The notes under the pieces are model-generated. The model made no database searches and was not told the origin of the DNA. It saw only the letters and a list, made by a program, of their open reading frames with translations. The translations under genes were made by a program, and so were the position numbers. From assembly GCA_963741985.1 (NCBI GenBank), contig CAVUKD010000002.1:1984001-2048000 (forward strand): a DNA stretch of 64,000 bases, in the 5' to 3' direction. Position 1 is the first letter of the stretch. Each line of letters opens with the position of its first letter. This DNA comes from Cryomorpha sp963741985. Its GTDB lineage: Bacteria; Bacteroidota; Bacteroidia; Flavobacteriales_D; Cryomorphaceae. This document shows positions 26,046 through 35,347 of the stretch, one piece after another.

Positions 26046-29000
26046 ATGTTAAAAAATTTGAAGGCATTTCTTCTGTCTTTTACTGCACTTTTATTTTCTT
26101 TTCATACGATGCTGGCTCAGAAAACCGAGTCGATGCGCGCTCCTGATATGGGCTATTACCAGTCGATGGAATGGATGGGAAGCAATCAATATGAAGCTGC
26201 GCGAAAAGGATTTTCGGATTATTTGATTCAAAATACCGATGTAAATAGCGAACTCCATGTCAACGCCTCTTATTACGAAGCGTATTGTACCATGCAGCTT
26301 TTCAATAAGGACGCTGAGTTTTTGATGGAAGAATTTTTGCTGAAGCACCCCGAAAGTACCTGGGTACAGCCGGCAATCCTCGAGCTCGGAAATTATAATT
26401 TCAACCGCCGAGATTACGACGATGCGCTCTATTGGTTTAAGAAACTCAATGAGCGTGAACTTAAACCGCAGCAGCAGGATGAAGTGGTCTTTAAAAAGGG
26501 ATTCTCCGCTTTTCAACTGGACCAATACGACGATGCACAGACTTCTTTTTACAAACTTAGAGATAAGCAAGGCCCTTATTATGGGCCGACCAACTACTAC
26601 TACGGCCACATTGCTTACACAAAAGGAAATTATCAAACAGCGCTCGAAGCGCTCCAAAAAGCCGCTGACGATCCAAGTTTTGCGCCTGTAGTGCCGTATT
26701 ACAAAGCCCAGATTTATCATTTTCAAAAAAAGTATCCAGAGCTTATCGAATATGCCGCTCCTCTGCTCGATACCGACGAGCCAGTGCGACAAGAAGAAAT
26801 TGCGCATCTGGTCGGCGACGCGTATTTCCAACAGCAAGAATATACTGAAGCCCTGCCGTATCTGGAAATGTACGCCAATCATAGCTATAATATTTCACCC
26901 GAAGATGCGTATCAAGTAGGATATACATACTATCGCTCAGGGAATTTCCAGAAGGCAATCGACTGGTTGTCAAAAGCTACGAAAGCTGAAGATCCGGTGC
27001 TGTCGCAAATAGCTACGTACCAAATGGCCGACGCGTATGTGCAGCTCGACCAAAAGAAATATGCACAGAATGCCTTTAAAGTGGCTTCTCAAATTGATGG
27101 CGACCGCGAAGTGACCGAAGATGCCTTATTTAACTATGCCAAGCTGGCATACGAACTGAGCTATGATCCTTTCCACGAAGCGATTCAGGCTTTTGAAAAT
27201 TATTTGAAAAAATATCCCGATTCAGATCGAAAAGACGAAGCCTACGAGTTTTTGCTCAAAGTGCACCTCGCCACAAAAGACTATCAAGCGGCCATCGAAT
27301 CGCTCGATAAAATGAAGTCGATGAATATGGCACAAAAAGCACTTTATCAGCAATGTGCGTACAATCTGGGTGTGAATGAAATGTCGGCTAAGCAAGAAGA
27401 AAAAGCCATGGCACACTTTAATGTTTCTCAAAAATATCCGCAGGATCCCAAGTTGGTGGCGCTGGCAGACTACTGGAAAGGAGATATCAACTATAGAAAT
27501 GGCGCGTATGTAAATGCAATAAAATCCTACCAGATTTATCTCTCAAATCCTTCGGCATACCAAACCAGCTATTACAATACGGCCAACTACAATATCGGCT
27601 ATTGCGCGTTCAAGAACGACGATTATACCCAATCTCTCAGTGCTTTTCGCAAATACGTAACCGGAACCAATGTAGATCCAAAACGAAAAAACGATGCCTA
27701 CCTCCGTATTGGAGATTTGAATCTCGTGCGCAAATCCTATGATCAGGCCATCGACAGTTATCAGGAAGCGCTGAAAATAGAAACCGATAATGGCGATTAT
27801 GCACTTTTTCAAATTGCCCAGTGCTATGGCTATCAGGAAAAGTATAACCAGAAAATCGCGACATTGAATAGATTATTCGACAACCATCCTGAAACTACTC
27901 TGGCAGCAGTGGCGAAATATGAATTGGGCGACAGCTATTTCATGCAAAATGAACTCGATCGGGCCCAAAATGCTTTCAACTCAGTAATCAATGATTACAG
28001 CCAGTCTCCCTACCGGAAAAAAGCCTTGCTGAAACTTGGACTGGTGCAATACCGCAAAGGCGATTACGAGGGAGCCATTGCAAGTTATAAAACCGTTGTG
28101 GCCGATTATGGAGTTGATTCAGAGTCGAATGAAGCCATAGCAACCCTTAAAAATATCTATCTTGACCTGGGTAAAGTTGATGAGTACAGCGCGTGGTTGA
28201 ATAAAATTCCTGATTACGAAGTGTCTCCATCCGAAATCGACAGCCTCTCGTATCAGGCTGCTGAAAATCTGGTGGCAGATGGAAAATGCGATAAAGCCAT
28301 TCCATCGTTTGAAAAATACCTTCGAGAATATCCAAAGGGCCTTTTTGTACTCAATGCCAATTATTATCTATCTGAATGTGCCTACAGGCAAAACGATTTC
28401 GAAAAGGCACTCAAGGGGTTTGAATATGTCGCCACCCGCCCGGTAAGTCAGTTTTCTGAACCGGCGTTGCAAGGAGCTGCCAACATTCGTTTCGACCGAA
28501 AGGAGTACCAAAAAGCACTCGACCACTATAAAAAGCTCGCCGAGGTAGCCACTTTCGCTACCAATGTTCTCGAAGCAGAAGTCGGTCAAATGCGCTGCTC
28601 ATACAAACTTGGAGACTATGCTGCCGCATTAAAATCTGCCGACGATGTTATCAAAGATCCAAACGGATCGGAAGAAGTCTTAACCGAAGCGCGCCTTATG
28701 AAAGGAAGAATCTATTTCACTCAGGAAAATTATACTGATGCCCGTCCCGTTTTCGAGCAATTGGTCAAGAAGAAAAATTCCAAAGAAGGAGCTGAAGCCA
28801 AATTCCGTCTGGCGCAAATGGATTATTTGGCAAACGATCTTAATAAATCCGAAACGGAAATTTTTGAACTCGTTCAGGAGTTTTCAAATTTCAATTTCTG
28901 GAAAATAAAAGGTTTCATACTCCTTTCGGATGTTTATCTCGAACGGAAAGATTACTTCCAGGCCCGCACCACCTTGCAAAGTGTCATTGACAATGTGAAA

Positions 29001-29159
29001 GACCAGCCACTTCTCGATGAAGCAAGGGCAAAAATGGCGGCACTCGGTGAAGCCGAAAATCAAAATATTGCAAAAGGAGATACCATTGCAAGTCCCGATA
29101 CGCTCGACTATGAGGGAGATTACAAAAATCTGATTGACGAAAATAAGAGCCCTAAATAA
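26046..29159 (+). CDS. Large secreted tetratricopeptide repeat protein
   Basis: The 1037-residue product has a signal peptide (residues 1-24, ending MLA-Q) and then TPR-type helical hairpins almost end to end; phrases such as YPDSDRKDEAYEFLLKVHL, GDYEGAIASYKTVVADYG and YRKKALLKLGLVQYRKGDY show the 34-residue periodicity with conserved G/A-Y/A positions. No enzyme domain is seen. It is followed by an outer-membrane barrel gene with a 1-nt overlap (TAATG), a pairing I recognise from other Flavobacteriales. A periplasmic scaffold working with that barrel is the simplest reading; the job is unknown. Confidence 0.88.
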   Translation: MLKNLKAFLLSFTALLFSFHTMLAQKTESMRAPDMGYYQSMEWMGSNQYEAARKGFSDYLIQNTDVNSELHVNASYYEAYCTMQLFNKDAEFLMEEFLLKHPESTWVQPAILELGNYNFNRRDYDDALYWFKKLNERELKPQQQDEVVFKKGFSAFQLDQYDDAQTSFYKLRDKQGPYYGPTNYYYGHIAYTKGNYQTALEALQKAADDPSFAPVVPYYKAQIYHFQKKYPELIEYAAPLLDTDEPVRQEEIAHLVGDAYFQQQEYTEALPYLEMYANHSYNISPEDAYQVGYTYYRSGNFQKAIDWLSKATKAEDPVLSQIATYQMADAYVQLDQKKYAQNAFKVASQIDGDREVTEDALFNYAKLAYELSYDPFHEAIQAFENYLKKYPDSDRKDEAYEFLLKVHLATKDYQAAIESLDKMKSMNMAQKALYQQCAYNLGVNEMSAKQEEKAMAHFNVSQKYPQDPKLVALADYWKGDINYRNGAYVNAIKSYQIYLSNPSAYQTSYYNTANYNIGYCAFKNDDYTQSLSAFRKYVTGTNVDPKRKNDAYLRIGDLNLVRKSYDQAIDSYQEALKIETDNGDYALFQIAQCYGYQEKYNQKIATLNRLFDNHPETTLAAVAKYELGDSYFMQNELDRAQNAFNSVINDYSQSPYRKKALLKLGLVQYRKGDYEGAIASYKTVVADYGVDSESNEAIATLKNIYLDLGKVDEYSAWLNKIPDYEVSPSEIDSLSYQAAENLVADGKCDKAIPSFEKYLREYPKGLFVLNANYYLSECAYRQNDFEKALKGFEYVATRPVSQFSEPALQGAANIRFDRKEYQKALDHYKKLAEVATFATNVLEAEVGQMRCSYKLGDYAAALKSADDVIKDPNGSEEVLTEARLMKGRIYFTQENYTDARPVFEQLVKKKNSKEGAEAKFRLAQMDYLANDLNKSETEIFELVQEFSNFNFWKIKGFILLSDVYLERKDYFQARTTLQSVIDNVKDQPLLDEARAKMAALGEAENQNIAKGDTIASPDTLDYEGDYKNLIDENKSPK

Positions 29160-30904
29160 TGATAAAGCAATTAAAAAATAGCATCCTTTTCTTTTCGGCA
29201 ATTTTGTTTCTGCCCCTTGTGGGAAAGGCACAGACGGGAAATGATCCGAACAAAGGATTCGATCAGACACAAGTCATCACCGGCGACCGGACCCTCACTG
29301 TGCAGAAGGCGTTTAAAATTTCGGAACTTCCGAAAGGTGTCGATATTTCGGTAGAAATGGGGAAATTAAAATACCAGCTCGTGCCAAAACGACCCGCTAC
29401 CGAGATCGTACTTGAACCGATAAAACCCGCCAATGTAAAAGTCCGGGAACCTCTCGATAAGCTTTACCACGGATTTGTGAAGGCAGGGGCAGGAACCTTC
29501 GCAACGCCTTATATGGAAGCTTTTTACACAAGCGAAAGAGACCGTGATCTCGCCTATGGAGTGCATATAAAGCACCTTTCGGCAAATGACGGCGTAAACC
29601 GTCCAGTGGCTTTTAGCGGTTTTAGTGAAACCAAGGCAGAAGTCTGGGGAAAGAAACTTATTGATAAACACAGCATCCAGACCAATCTCGCCTATGCCTT
29701 AAACGGATTGCATTATTACGGATTCGATCCCCAGGATCAGAAAATTGATAAAAAGAATATCCTACAGAGGTTCAATGATTTTGCCCTCCGAGCGGATTAT
29801 AAAAGTTATTACCGGGATTCATCGCGGATCAATCACGATATTTCACTTGACGGATATTACTACAATGACCGATATGACGCAAGCGAAATTGGTGTGGCCG
29901 CCAATACATTTCTTCGTACCTGGCGCGGGAATCAATACTACACCCTCGATGCAGGTCTCGATTTTGTCGGATACAAGTCTGGCGAATTACGCCCCTTTGC
30001 TTTTATGAATGATACCTCAGGGGTCTTTATTCCCGAAACGTCGAACAATAATGCAATCTTTCATTTCGCGCCACAGATATTAGTAACTTACGGAGGCTTG
30101 CGCGCAATGGTTGGGTTGGCAATTTATGGTCAGTTTACTACAAAAGCTCGGTTCCACGCATTTCCAAAGGCTGAGGTATCGTATTCACTTTTTAATGATA
30201 TTTTCGTTCCGTATGCCGGACTTACCGGAGCGGTGAACCGTACAAGTTATAAAACGCTTACCAGCGAAAATCCATTTATTTTGTCGAACACAAACCTCGA
30301 AAATGAAATTGTAAAATACGATCTCTATGGGGGTATTCGCGGAAGCGTGAGCGATAATCTCAGCTTCAATACCCGTATCGGACTTAAGAATGTTGATGAA
30401 ACTGCACTCTTCGTAAATGACACGCTCGTGAGCGATGAAAATCGCTTCTCCATTATTTACGACAAAGTCAAAACCGTCTCAGTGATGGGCGAATTGACCT
30501 ATCGAAATGGTCAAAAATGGAGCGCCGGTGCTAAAGGGGAGTTGTTCGGGTACACCGCCGATAGTGAAGATGAAGCCTGGCATATGCCGAAATACCGTTT
30601 TGCACTCCGTGGAACATATAACCTCTTCGATAAATTTATTCTTGGAGCCGAGTTGGCTTGGGTCGGAAAGCGATATGTAAAATCGCTTCGTCCCGTTGGC
30701 GATCTGACTGCCGAATCAGGAGGGTATTACAAAGTATCGTTGGATCCGTATCTCGATCTTACACTCAAGGCGGAATACAAATACTCCAGTAGACTTTCTG
30801 CCTTCATCGAAGCCAATAACCTGACCGCTACCAAGTATGATATCTATTACCGTTTTCCTTCACAACGTGTATTTGTGCTGGGTGGATTGAAATTTGCTTT
30901 CTAA
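29159..30904 (+). CDS. Outer-membrane beta-barrel protein without a plug domain (TonB-receptor-like)
   Basis: The 581-residue protein has a signal peptide (ending LVGKA-Q), a short N-terminal periplasmic stretch of about 100 residues, and then alternating beta-barrel strands up to a C-terminal Phe (VFVLGGLKFAF), the usual barrel-insertion signal. The last barrel part resembles TonB-dependent receptors, but there is no plug domain and no TonB box, so it cannot be a normal gated importer. Its start overlaps the stop of the TPR gene by 1 nt, implying coupled synthesis and probably a complex. Confidence 0.8.
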   Translation: MIKQLKNSILFFSAILFLPLVGKAQTGNDPNKGFDQTQVITGDRTLTVQKAFKISELPKGVDISVEMGKLKYQLVPKRPATEIVLEPIKPANVKVREPLDKLYHGFVKAGAGTFATPYMEAFYTSERDRDLAYGVHIKHLSANDGVNRPVAFSGFSETKAEVWGKKLIDKHSIQTNLAYALNGLHYYGFDPQDQKIDKKNILQRFNDFALRADYKSYYRDSSRINHDISLDGYYYNDRYDASEIGVAANTFLRTWRGNQYYTLDAGLDFVGYKSGELRPFAFMNDTSGVFIPETSNNNAIFHFAPQILVTYGGLRAMVGLAIYGQFTTKARFHAFPKAEVSYSLFNDIFVPYAGLTGAVNRTSYKTLTSENPFILSNTNLENEIVKYDLYGGIRGSVSDNLSFNTRIGLKNVDETALFVNDTLVSDENRFSIIYDKVKTVSVMGELTYRNGQKWSAGAKGELFGYTADSEDEAWHMPKYRFALRGTYNLFDKFILGAELAWVGKRYVKSLRPVGDLTAESGGYYKVSLDPYLDLTLKAEYKYSSRLSAFIEANNLTATKYDIYYRFPSQRVFVLGGLKFAF

Positions 30905-31143
30905 GAAATTCTGGGAAGAAGGGTTTGTACGATTCGGAAGTTTTCAATGGTTGAGATCTGGCAGGTTTGGAGTCGGAAAGTTCGTCATTTAGCAGAGTTT
31001 TATTACAAAATAATCTGATCAATTTCTCACATTTAACCCTTCCAAAAAACAGGTATTTTCACCGTTGTTAATAAAGTGAAAAAATTGTTGAAAATGTGCA
31101 GTGTTTATGCGGGTTTTAAAGCGTTTTACAGCTTTAATTTTCG

Positions 31144-31151
31144 TACTTTCG
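31144..31151 (+). promoter_or_regulatory. Candidate -7 element for gyrB
   Basis: TACTTTCG differs at one place from TAnnTTTG and lies 32 nt before the gyrB start, in a 279-bp gap that holds no gene. Confidence 0.3.
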
Positions 31152-31183
31152 CACGAATGAATTTTCTACACAATTAGAAATAT

Positions 31184-33142
31184 ATGACTGACGAACAGAA
31201 GAAAAATAATCAAGGATATACTTCCGGAAATATCCAGGTACTCGAAGGGCTCGAAGCAGTGCGAAAGCGCCCGTCCATGTATATAGGTGATACCGGCGTA
31301 CGAGGTTTGCACCACCTTGTCTACGAGGTTGTCGATAACTCTATAGATGAGGCTCTTGCCGGCTACTGCGATATTATTAGTGTTATTATCAATGAAGACA
31401 ATTCCATAACGGTAAAAGATAATGGTCGCGGGATTCCTGTAGATTTTCACGAAAAAGAACAGCGCTCGGCTCTCGAGGTCGTTATGACTGTGCTTCACGC
31501 CGGAGGTAAATTTGATAAAGACACCTATAAAGTTTCTGGTGGATTGCACGGGGTTGGGGTGAGTTGTGTGAATGCACTTTCAGATCCGCTCATAGCGACA
31601 GTATATCGCGACGGAAAAATCTGGCGACAGGAATACCGTGAAGGAAAACCACAGTATGACGTCAAGATTATTGGTGAGACTGAAGAGTCTGGTACTGAAG
31701 TCACGTTCTCACCCGATAGTTCAATATTCGAAAACCGCGAGTACAATTACGATACGCTGGCAGGAAGAATGCGTGAATTGGCCTTTTTGAATAAAGGAAT
31801 CCGCATTACACTCACCGATATGCGTGAGTTTGATGATGATGGCAAACCGATTTCCGAAGAATTCTTTTCCGAAGGTGGCCTTGCCGAATTCGTTGAATTT
31901 CTCGATGCCTCACGCGAGCCGCTTATTTCCAGACCGATTCATGTGGAAGGTGAGAAAAGCGGCATCCCGGTCGAAGTCGCCCTTATTTACAATACTTCCT
32001 TTTCGGAAAATATTCACGCTTATGTAAATAATATCAATACCCATGAAGGGGGGACGCATTTGCAGGGTTTTCGTCGTGGACTTACGGCCACACTTAAAAA
32101 GTATGCCGAAGATTCGGGAATGCTTAGCAAATTGAAATTTGATATTAGTGGCGATGACTTCCGTGAAGGACTTACAGCTGTTATTTCTGTAAAAGTTGCC
32201 GAACCTCAGTTTGAAGGTCAAACGAAAACGAAATTGGGTAATCGTGAGGTCAATGCTCCTGTTTCTCAGGCGGTGAGCGAAATGCTTACTTACTATCTTG
32301 AAGAAAATCCAAACGATGCACGGGCGATTGTCAATAAAGTAATTCTTGCCGCTCAGGCACGTCATGCTGCTCGCAAAGCACGTGAGATGGTGCAGCGGAA
32401 AAATGTACTTTCAGGTTCAGGCCTTCCGGGAAAACTGAGCGATTGCGCCGACAGAAATCCTGAAAATTGTGAGATCTATCTCGTCGAGGGGGATTCTGCA
32501 GGGGGTACCGCTAAGCAAGGTCGTGACCGACATTTTCAAGCCATTCTTCCCTTAAGGGGAAAAATTCTGAATGTCGAAAAAGCAATGCATCACCGGATTT
32601 TTGACAACGAAGAGATCAAGAATATTTATACCGCTCTCGGTGTGAAAGTCGGTACTGAAGAGGATAGCAAGGCACTCGACACGAGTAAACTGCGTTACCA
32701 TAAAGTGATTATAATGTGTGATGCCGATGTGGACGGTAGCCACATCGAGACTCTGATTTTGACTTTCTTCTTCCGTTTTATGCGCGAATTGATCGATGCC
32801 GGAAACATATACATTGCTACGCCACCACTCTATTTGGTGAAAAAAGGGGGTTCTATGAAATATGCTTGGAATGAAAAGCAACGCGATGAATTTGTCCTTG
32901 AAATGAAAGGAAACGGTAAAGAGAGCAGTGTGGGCATTCAGCGTTACAAAGGTCTTGGAGAGATGAATGCACATCAGCTTTGGGATACCACGATGAATCC
33001 CGAATTCCGCACACTGCGTCGTGTTACCATTGATAATGCGGCAGAGTCTGATCGTATTTTCTCAATGCTTATGGGCGATGATGTTCCACCACGCAGAGAG
33101 TTTATCGAAAAGAATGCGAAATATGCTAAAATCGACGTTTAA
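31184..33142 (+). CDS. gyrB: DNA gyrase subunit B
   Basis: The 652-residue protein shows the GHKL ATPase domain (KRPSMYIGDTG, EVVDNSIDEALAGY, KDNGRGIPVD, GGLHGVGVSCVNAL), the transducer, and a TOPRIM domain with YLVEGDSAGGTAKQGRD, LPLRGKILNVEKA and CDADVDGSHI, ending in RYKGLGEMNAHQLWDTTM. The length and the C-terminal MLMGDDVPPRREFIEKNA fit GyrB rather than ParE. With GyrA it adds negative supercoils using ATP. The gene is single and ends in a strong terminator. It has no insertion in the TOPRIM domain of the E. coli type. Confidence 0.96.
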   Translation: MTDEQKKNNQGYTSGNIQVLEGLEAVRKRPSMYIGDTGVRGLHHLVYEVVDNSIDEALAGYCDIISVIINEDNSITVKDNGRGIPVDFHEKEQRSALEVVMTVLHAGGKFDKDTYKVSGGLHGVGVSCVNALSDPLIATVYRDGKIWRQEYREGKPQYDVKIIGETEESGTEVTFSPDSSIFENREYNYDTLAGRMRELAFLNKGIRITLTDMREFDDDGKPISEEFFSEGGLAEFVEFLDASREPLISRPIHVEGEKSGIPVEVALIYNTSFSENIHAYVNNINTHEGGTHLQGFRRGLTATLKKYAEDSGMLSKLKFDISGDDFREGLTAVISVKVAEPQFEGQTKTKLGNREVNAPVSQAVSEMLTYYLEENPNDARAIVNKVILAAQARHAARKAREMVQRKNVLSGSGLPGKLSDCADRNPENCEIYLVEGDSAGGTAKQGRDRHFQAILPLRGKILNVEKAMHHRIFDNEEIKNIYTALGVKVGTEEDSKALDTSKLRYHKVIIMCDADVDGSHIETLILTFFFRFMRELIDAGNIYIATPPLYLVKKGGSMKYAWNEKQRDEFVLEMKGNGKESSVGIQRYKGLGEMNAHQLWDTTMNPEFRTLRRVTIDNAAESDRIFSMLMGDDVPPRREFIEKNAKYAKIDV

Positions 33143-33162
33143 GTCTTTTTTGCAATTTTTTG

Positions 33163-33197
33163 AAAAGGTGTTTTGCTCGGGCAGAACACCTTTTTTT
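33163..33197 (+). terminator. Rho-independent terminator after gyrB
   Basis: GGTGTTTTGC pairs with GCAGAACACC (one G-T pair) over a 4-nt loop, followed by seven T. It starts 21 nt after the gyrB stop. Confidence 0.85.
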
Positions 33198-33314
33198 GGC
33201 TTTGACCTTTCCGAACCAACGCTACGTCGAAAGCTACGCTGGGTATTCGCCTATCGGAATATTGAAAGTATCGAAAGAGCAATCCTAAAATTGAATCGTT
33301 GACGTCATCTATTT

Positions 33315-34403
33315 TTAAGGTTGCTGACCGGATTCTTCCGTATTACTTTTCGCAAAATTCAAATCCAGAAAGATCGGAAGATGGTCACTGTATCCACCTT
33401 TGTAAGCCGGTCCCTGAAAAGTACGGAAAGGAACATCTTCGCCGGCAGCATTTTTTGTAAGAAGCCACGGAGCTTTAAAAATCCCCACATCGTAAGGCTT
33501 AGTGTACGTGTTTCCGTCAACGAGCAAAGATTTGCTTATGATAAACTGATCCAGCAATCCCCATTCACCACCAAAAAAGTGGGATCCGGCCTTGAACATA
33601 ATCGGGAACATTAAATTTACCAAATCAGTATCCTGAGCATCTTCGGGATCGGGTTTTGCATTCAGTACATCCTTTACACTTACGTTGTTTGGATAGTCAT
33701 TTAAATCGCCACAAATCACGATATATGGATTTTTAAATCGCTCATTCAGGCTATCAACTTTTTGACGTAATAGGCCCGCAACGTATTCACGTTTTGGTTC
33801 GGATGAAAATTGCCCGCCATACCGCGACGGCCAGTGATTGATAAATACATGAAGGGTATCCTTGTTTGGAAGAATTCCTTTTACATAAAGCATATCGCGC
33901 GTCGTCCGGGTTGAATCAAACGGAAAGACAACCCGGTAATATTTGTACAAAATCAGATTGAACTTTTCGGGTCGGTAAAGGCACGCAATATCAATTCCGC
34001 GGAAGTCGGGTGAGTCCTTGTGGATGATCTTGTAGCCGACATTTTTCAGTGGTGAAAACTTTGTAAATCCTTCAAGTACCCATTGACTCTCCACTTCGCT
34101 TAGACCTATAAGATCGACCGGATCCCAGCCACCCATGGCCAAAATTGTTCTAGCCAGCCCATTTGATTTTTTCTTGTATCGGGAAAATGTATAGTGGTTT
34201 TCGCCTTCGGGAGTGAATTCCTCATCGAATGTAGTGCTGTCATCCACCAGGTCGAAAAGATTTTCGCAGTTGTAAAATCCCAATCTGAAATCGGAGCCAT
34301 CACGTGTTTCCAATGCTTCTTTATAGCCTTTAAAGTCGTATCCCTGGCCATATAAAACGGCGGAGAGAACAACGAAACCAAATAGCGTGAGCGTCCTATG
34401 CAT
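33315..34403 (-). CDS. Secreted endonuclease/exonuclease/phosphatase family protein
   Basis: The 362-residue product has a signal peptide (LTLFGFVVLSAVLYG-Q) and the EEP fold metal-site motifs in order: GFYNCENLFDLVDD, DLIGLSEVESQWVLEGF, HVFINHWPSR, VICGDLNDYPNN and YSDHLPIFLDLNF. The set is complete, so a metal-dependent phosphodiester hydrolase acting outside the cytoplasm is expected, such as a nuclease or sphingomyelinase-like enzyme. I chose the ATG at 34403 because it opens directly on the signal peptide; it overlaps the lgt stop by 1 nt. There is no T9SS tail. Confidence 0.87.
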   Translation of the reverse strand: MHRTLTLFGFVVLSAVLYGQGYDFKGYKEALETRDGSDFRLGFYNCENLFDLVDDSTTFDEEFTPEGENHYTFSRYKKKSNGLARTILAMGGWDPVDLIGLSEVESQWVLEGFTKFSPLKNVGYKIIHKDSPDFRGIDIACLYRPEKFNLILYKYYRVVFPFDSTRTTRDMLYVKGILPNKDTLHVFINHWPSRYGGQFSSEPKREYVAGLLRQKVDSLNERFKNPYIVICGDLNDYPNNVSVKDVLNAKPDPEDAQDTDLVNLMFPIMFKAGSHFFGGEWGLLDQFIISKSLLVDGNTYTKPYDVGIFKAPWLLTKNAAGEDVPFRTFQGPAYKGGYSDHLPIFLDLNFAKSNTEESGQQP

Positions 34404-35233
34404 TATTTGGAACCGGGATTTGGATGAGGCATAGTTCTGGCACGATAAATAAGATATATACCGGCGAGTACAAATGGAATACTTAAAATTTGCCCCATAT
34501 TGATTGGTAATTTGGCTTCCCAACCTTCCTGATTTATTTTAAGAAATTCATCAAAAAAGCGCAAGGTGAATAAAATTACCAGAAATAATCCGAATAAAAA
34601 ACCATCATTGAGTTTCTGCCTTTTCGTTTTCCATAAATAAAAGAGCAAAGCCATTAAAGCCAGACAGTATAATGCTTCATACACTTGGGCGGGATGTCGT
34701 GGATCCGTGGAAAGGGAAGGAGGATAAGCTTGAACAAATTGCACCGCCCAAGGCACATTTGTAATTTTGCCGATAATTTCAGAGTTCATTAGGTTTCCAA
34801 ATCGAATACATGCTCCGGTAAAGCATACCACTATCACCAAACGGTCAAAAACCCACAGGAATTTGAACTTATATTTACGGCAGTATAGATAGATCGCAAT
34901 TATAATTCCGATGGCACCGCCATGGCTTGCCAAACCACCTTTCCAAATTTGAACTATCTCAAGCGGATGGCTGAAATAATAAGAAGCATCGTAAAAAATA
35001 ACGTGGCCAAGACGGGCTCCGATTATCGTGCCAAGCACCACGTAAATCGTTAAATCTTCAACATTTTGGCGGGTCTTACCATCCTTTTCAAAAATGTAAA
35101 ACAAAATATATTGGCTCACCAAAAGACCAACTACGAATAATATTCCATACCAGCGTACCGGCCAGTCAATAAATGGAATTCGAAAAGCTTCAGGATTTAC
35201 ATCCCAGACGATTGTAAGCAGATAATTTAACAT
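34403..35233 (-). CDS. lgt: Prolipoprotein diacylglyceryl transferase
   Basis: Lgt moves diacylglycerol from phosphatidylglycerol onto the lipobox Cys of prelipoproteins, the first step of lipoprotein maturation. The 276-residue protein has about seven membrane segments, the WKGGLASHGGAIGI motif with the essential His and the signature RFGNLMNSEIIG, plus HPAQVYEAL. It is the first gene of a pair with the endonuclease-like gene (1-nt overlap). Confidence 0.95.
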   Translation of the reverse strand: MLNYLLTIVWDVNPEAFRIPFIDWPVRWYGILFVVGLLVSQYILFYIFEKDGKTRQNVEDLTIYVVLGTIIGARLGHVIFYDASYYFSHPLEIVQIWKGGLASHGGAIGIIIAIYLYCRKYKFKFLWVFDRLVIVVCFTGACIRFGNLMNSEIIGKITNVPWAVQFVQAYPPSLSTDPRHPAQVYEALYCLALMALLFYLWKTKRQKLNDGFLFGLFLVILFTLRFFDEFLKINQEGWEAKLPINMGQILSIPFVLAGIYLIYRARTMPHPNPGSK

Positions 35234-35274
35234 GCGTTTCTAAAACGGCTAATTTAAACATTCAGACAAGAGTT

Positions 35275-35320
35275 TAAATAAAAAGCCCGAACGGATTTTC
35301 ATTTCGAATCCATTCGGGCG
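35275..35320 (-). terminator. Terminator after the 1258-residue surface protein gene
   Basis: On the minus strand GCCCGAATGGATT and AATCCGTTCGGGC pair over 13 positions with one mismatch around a 9-nt loop, followed by TTTTTATTT. It separates the surface-protein genes from lgt. Confidence 0.8.
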
Positions 35321-35347
35321 TTAATAGTGTGATGTAGCTGTCCCGAA

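Noticed and set aside
33021..33302. 93-codon frame across the end of gyrB
   Set aside because: It starts out of frame inside gyrB and runs through the terminator; not a plausible gene.
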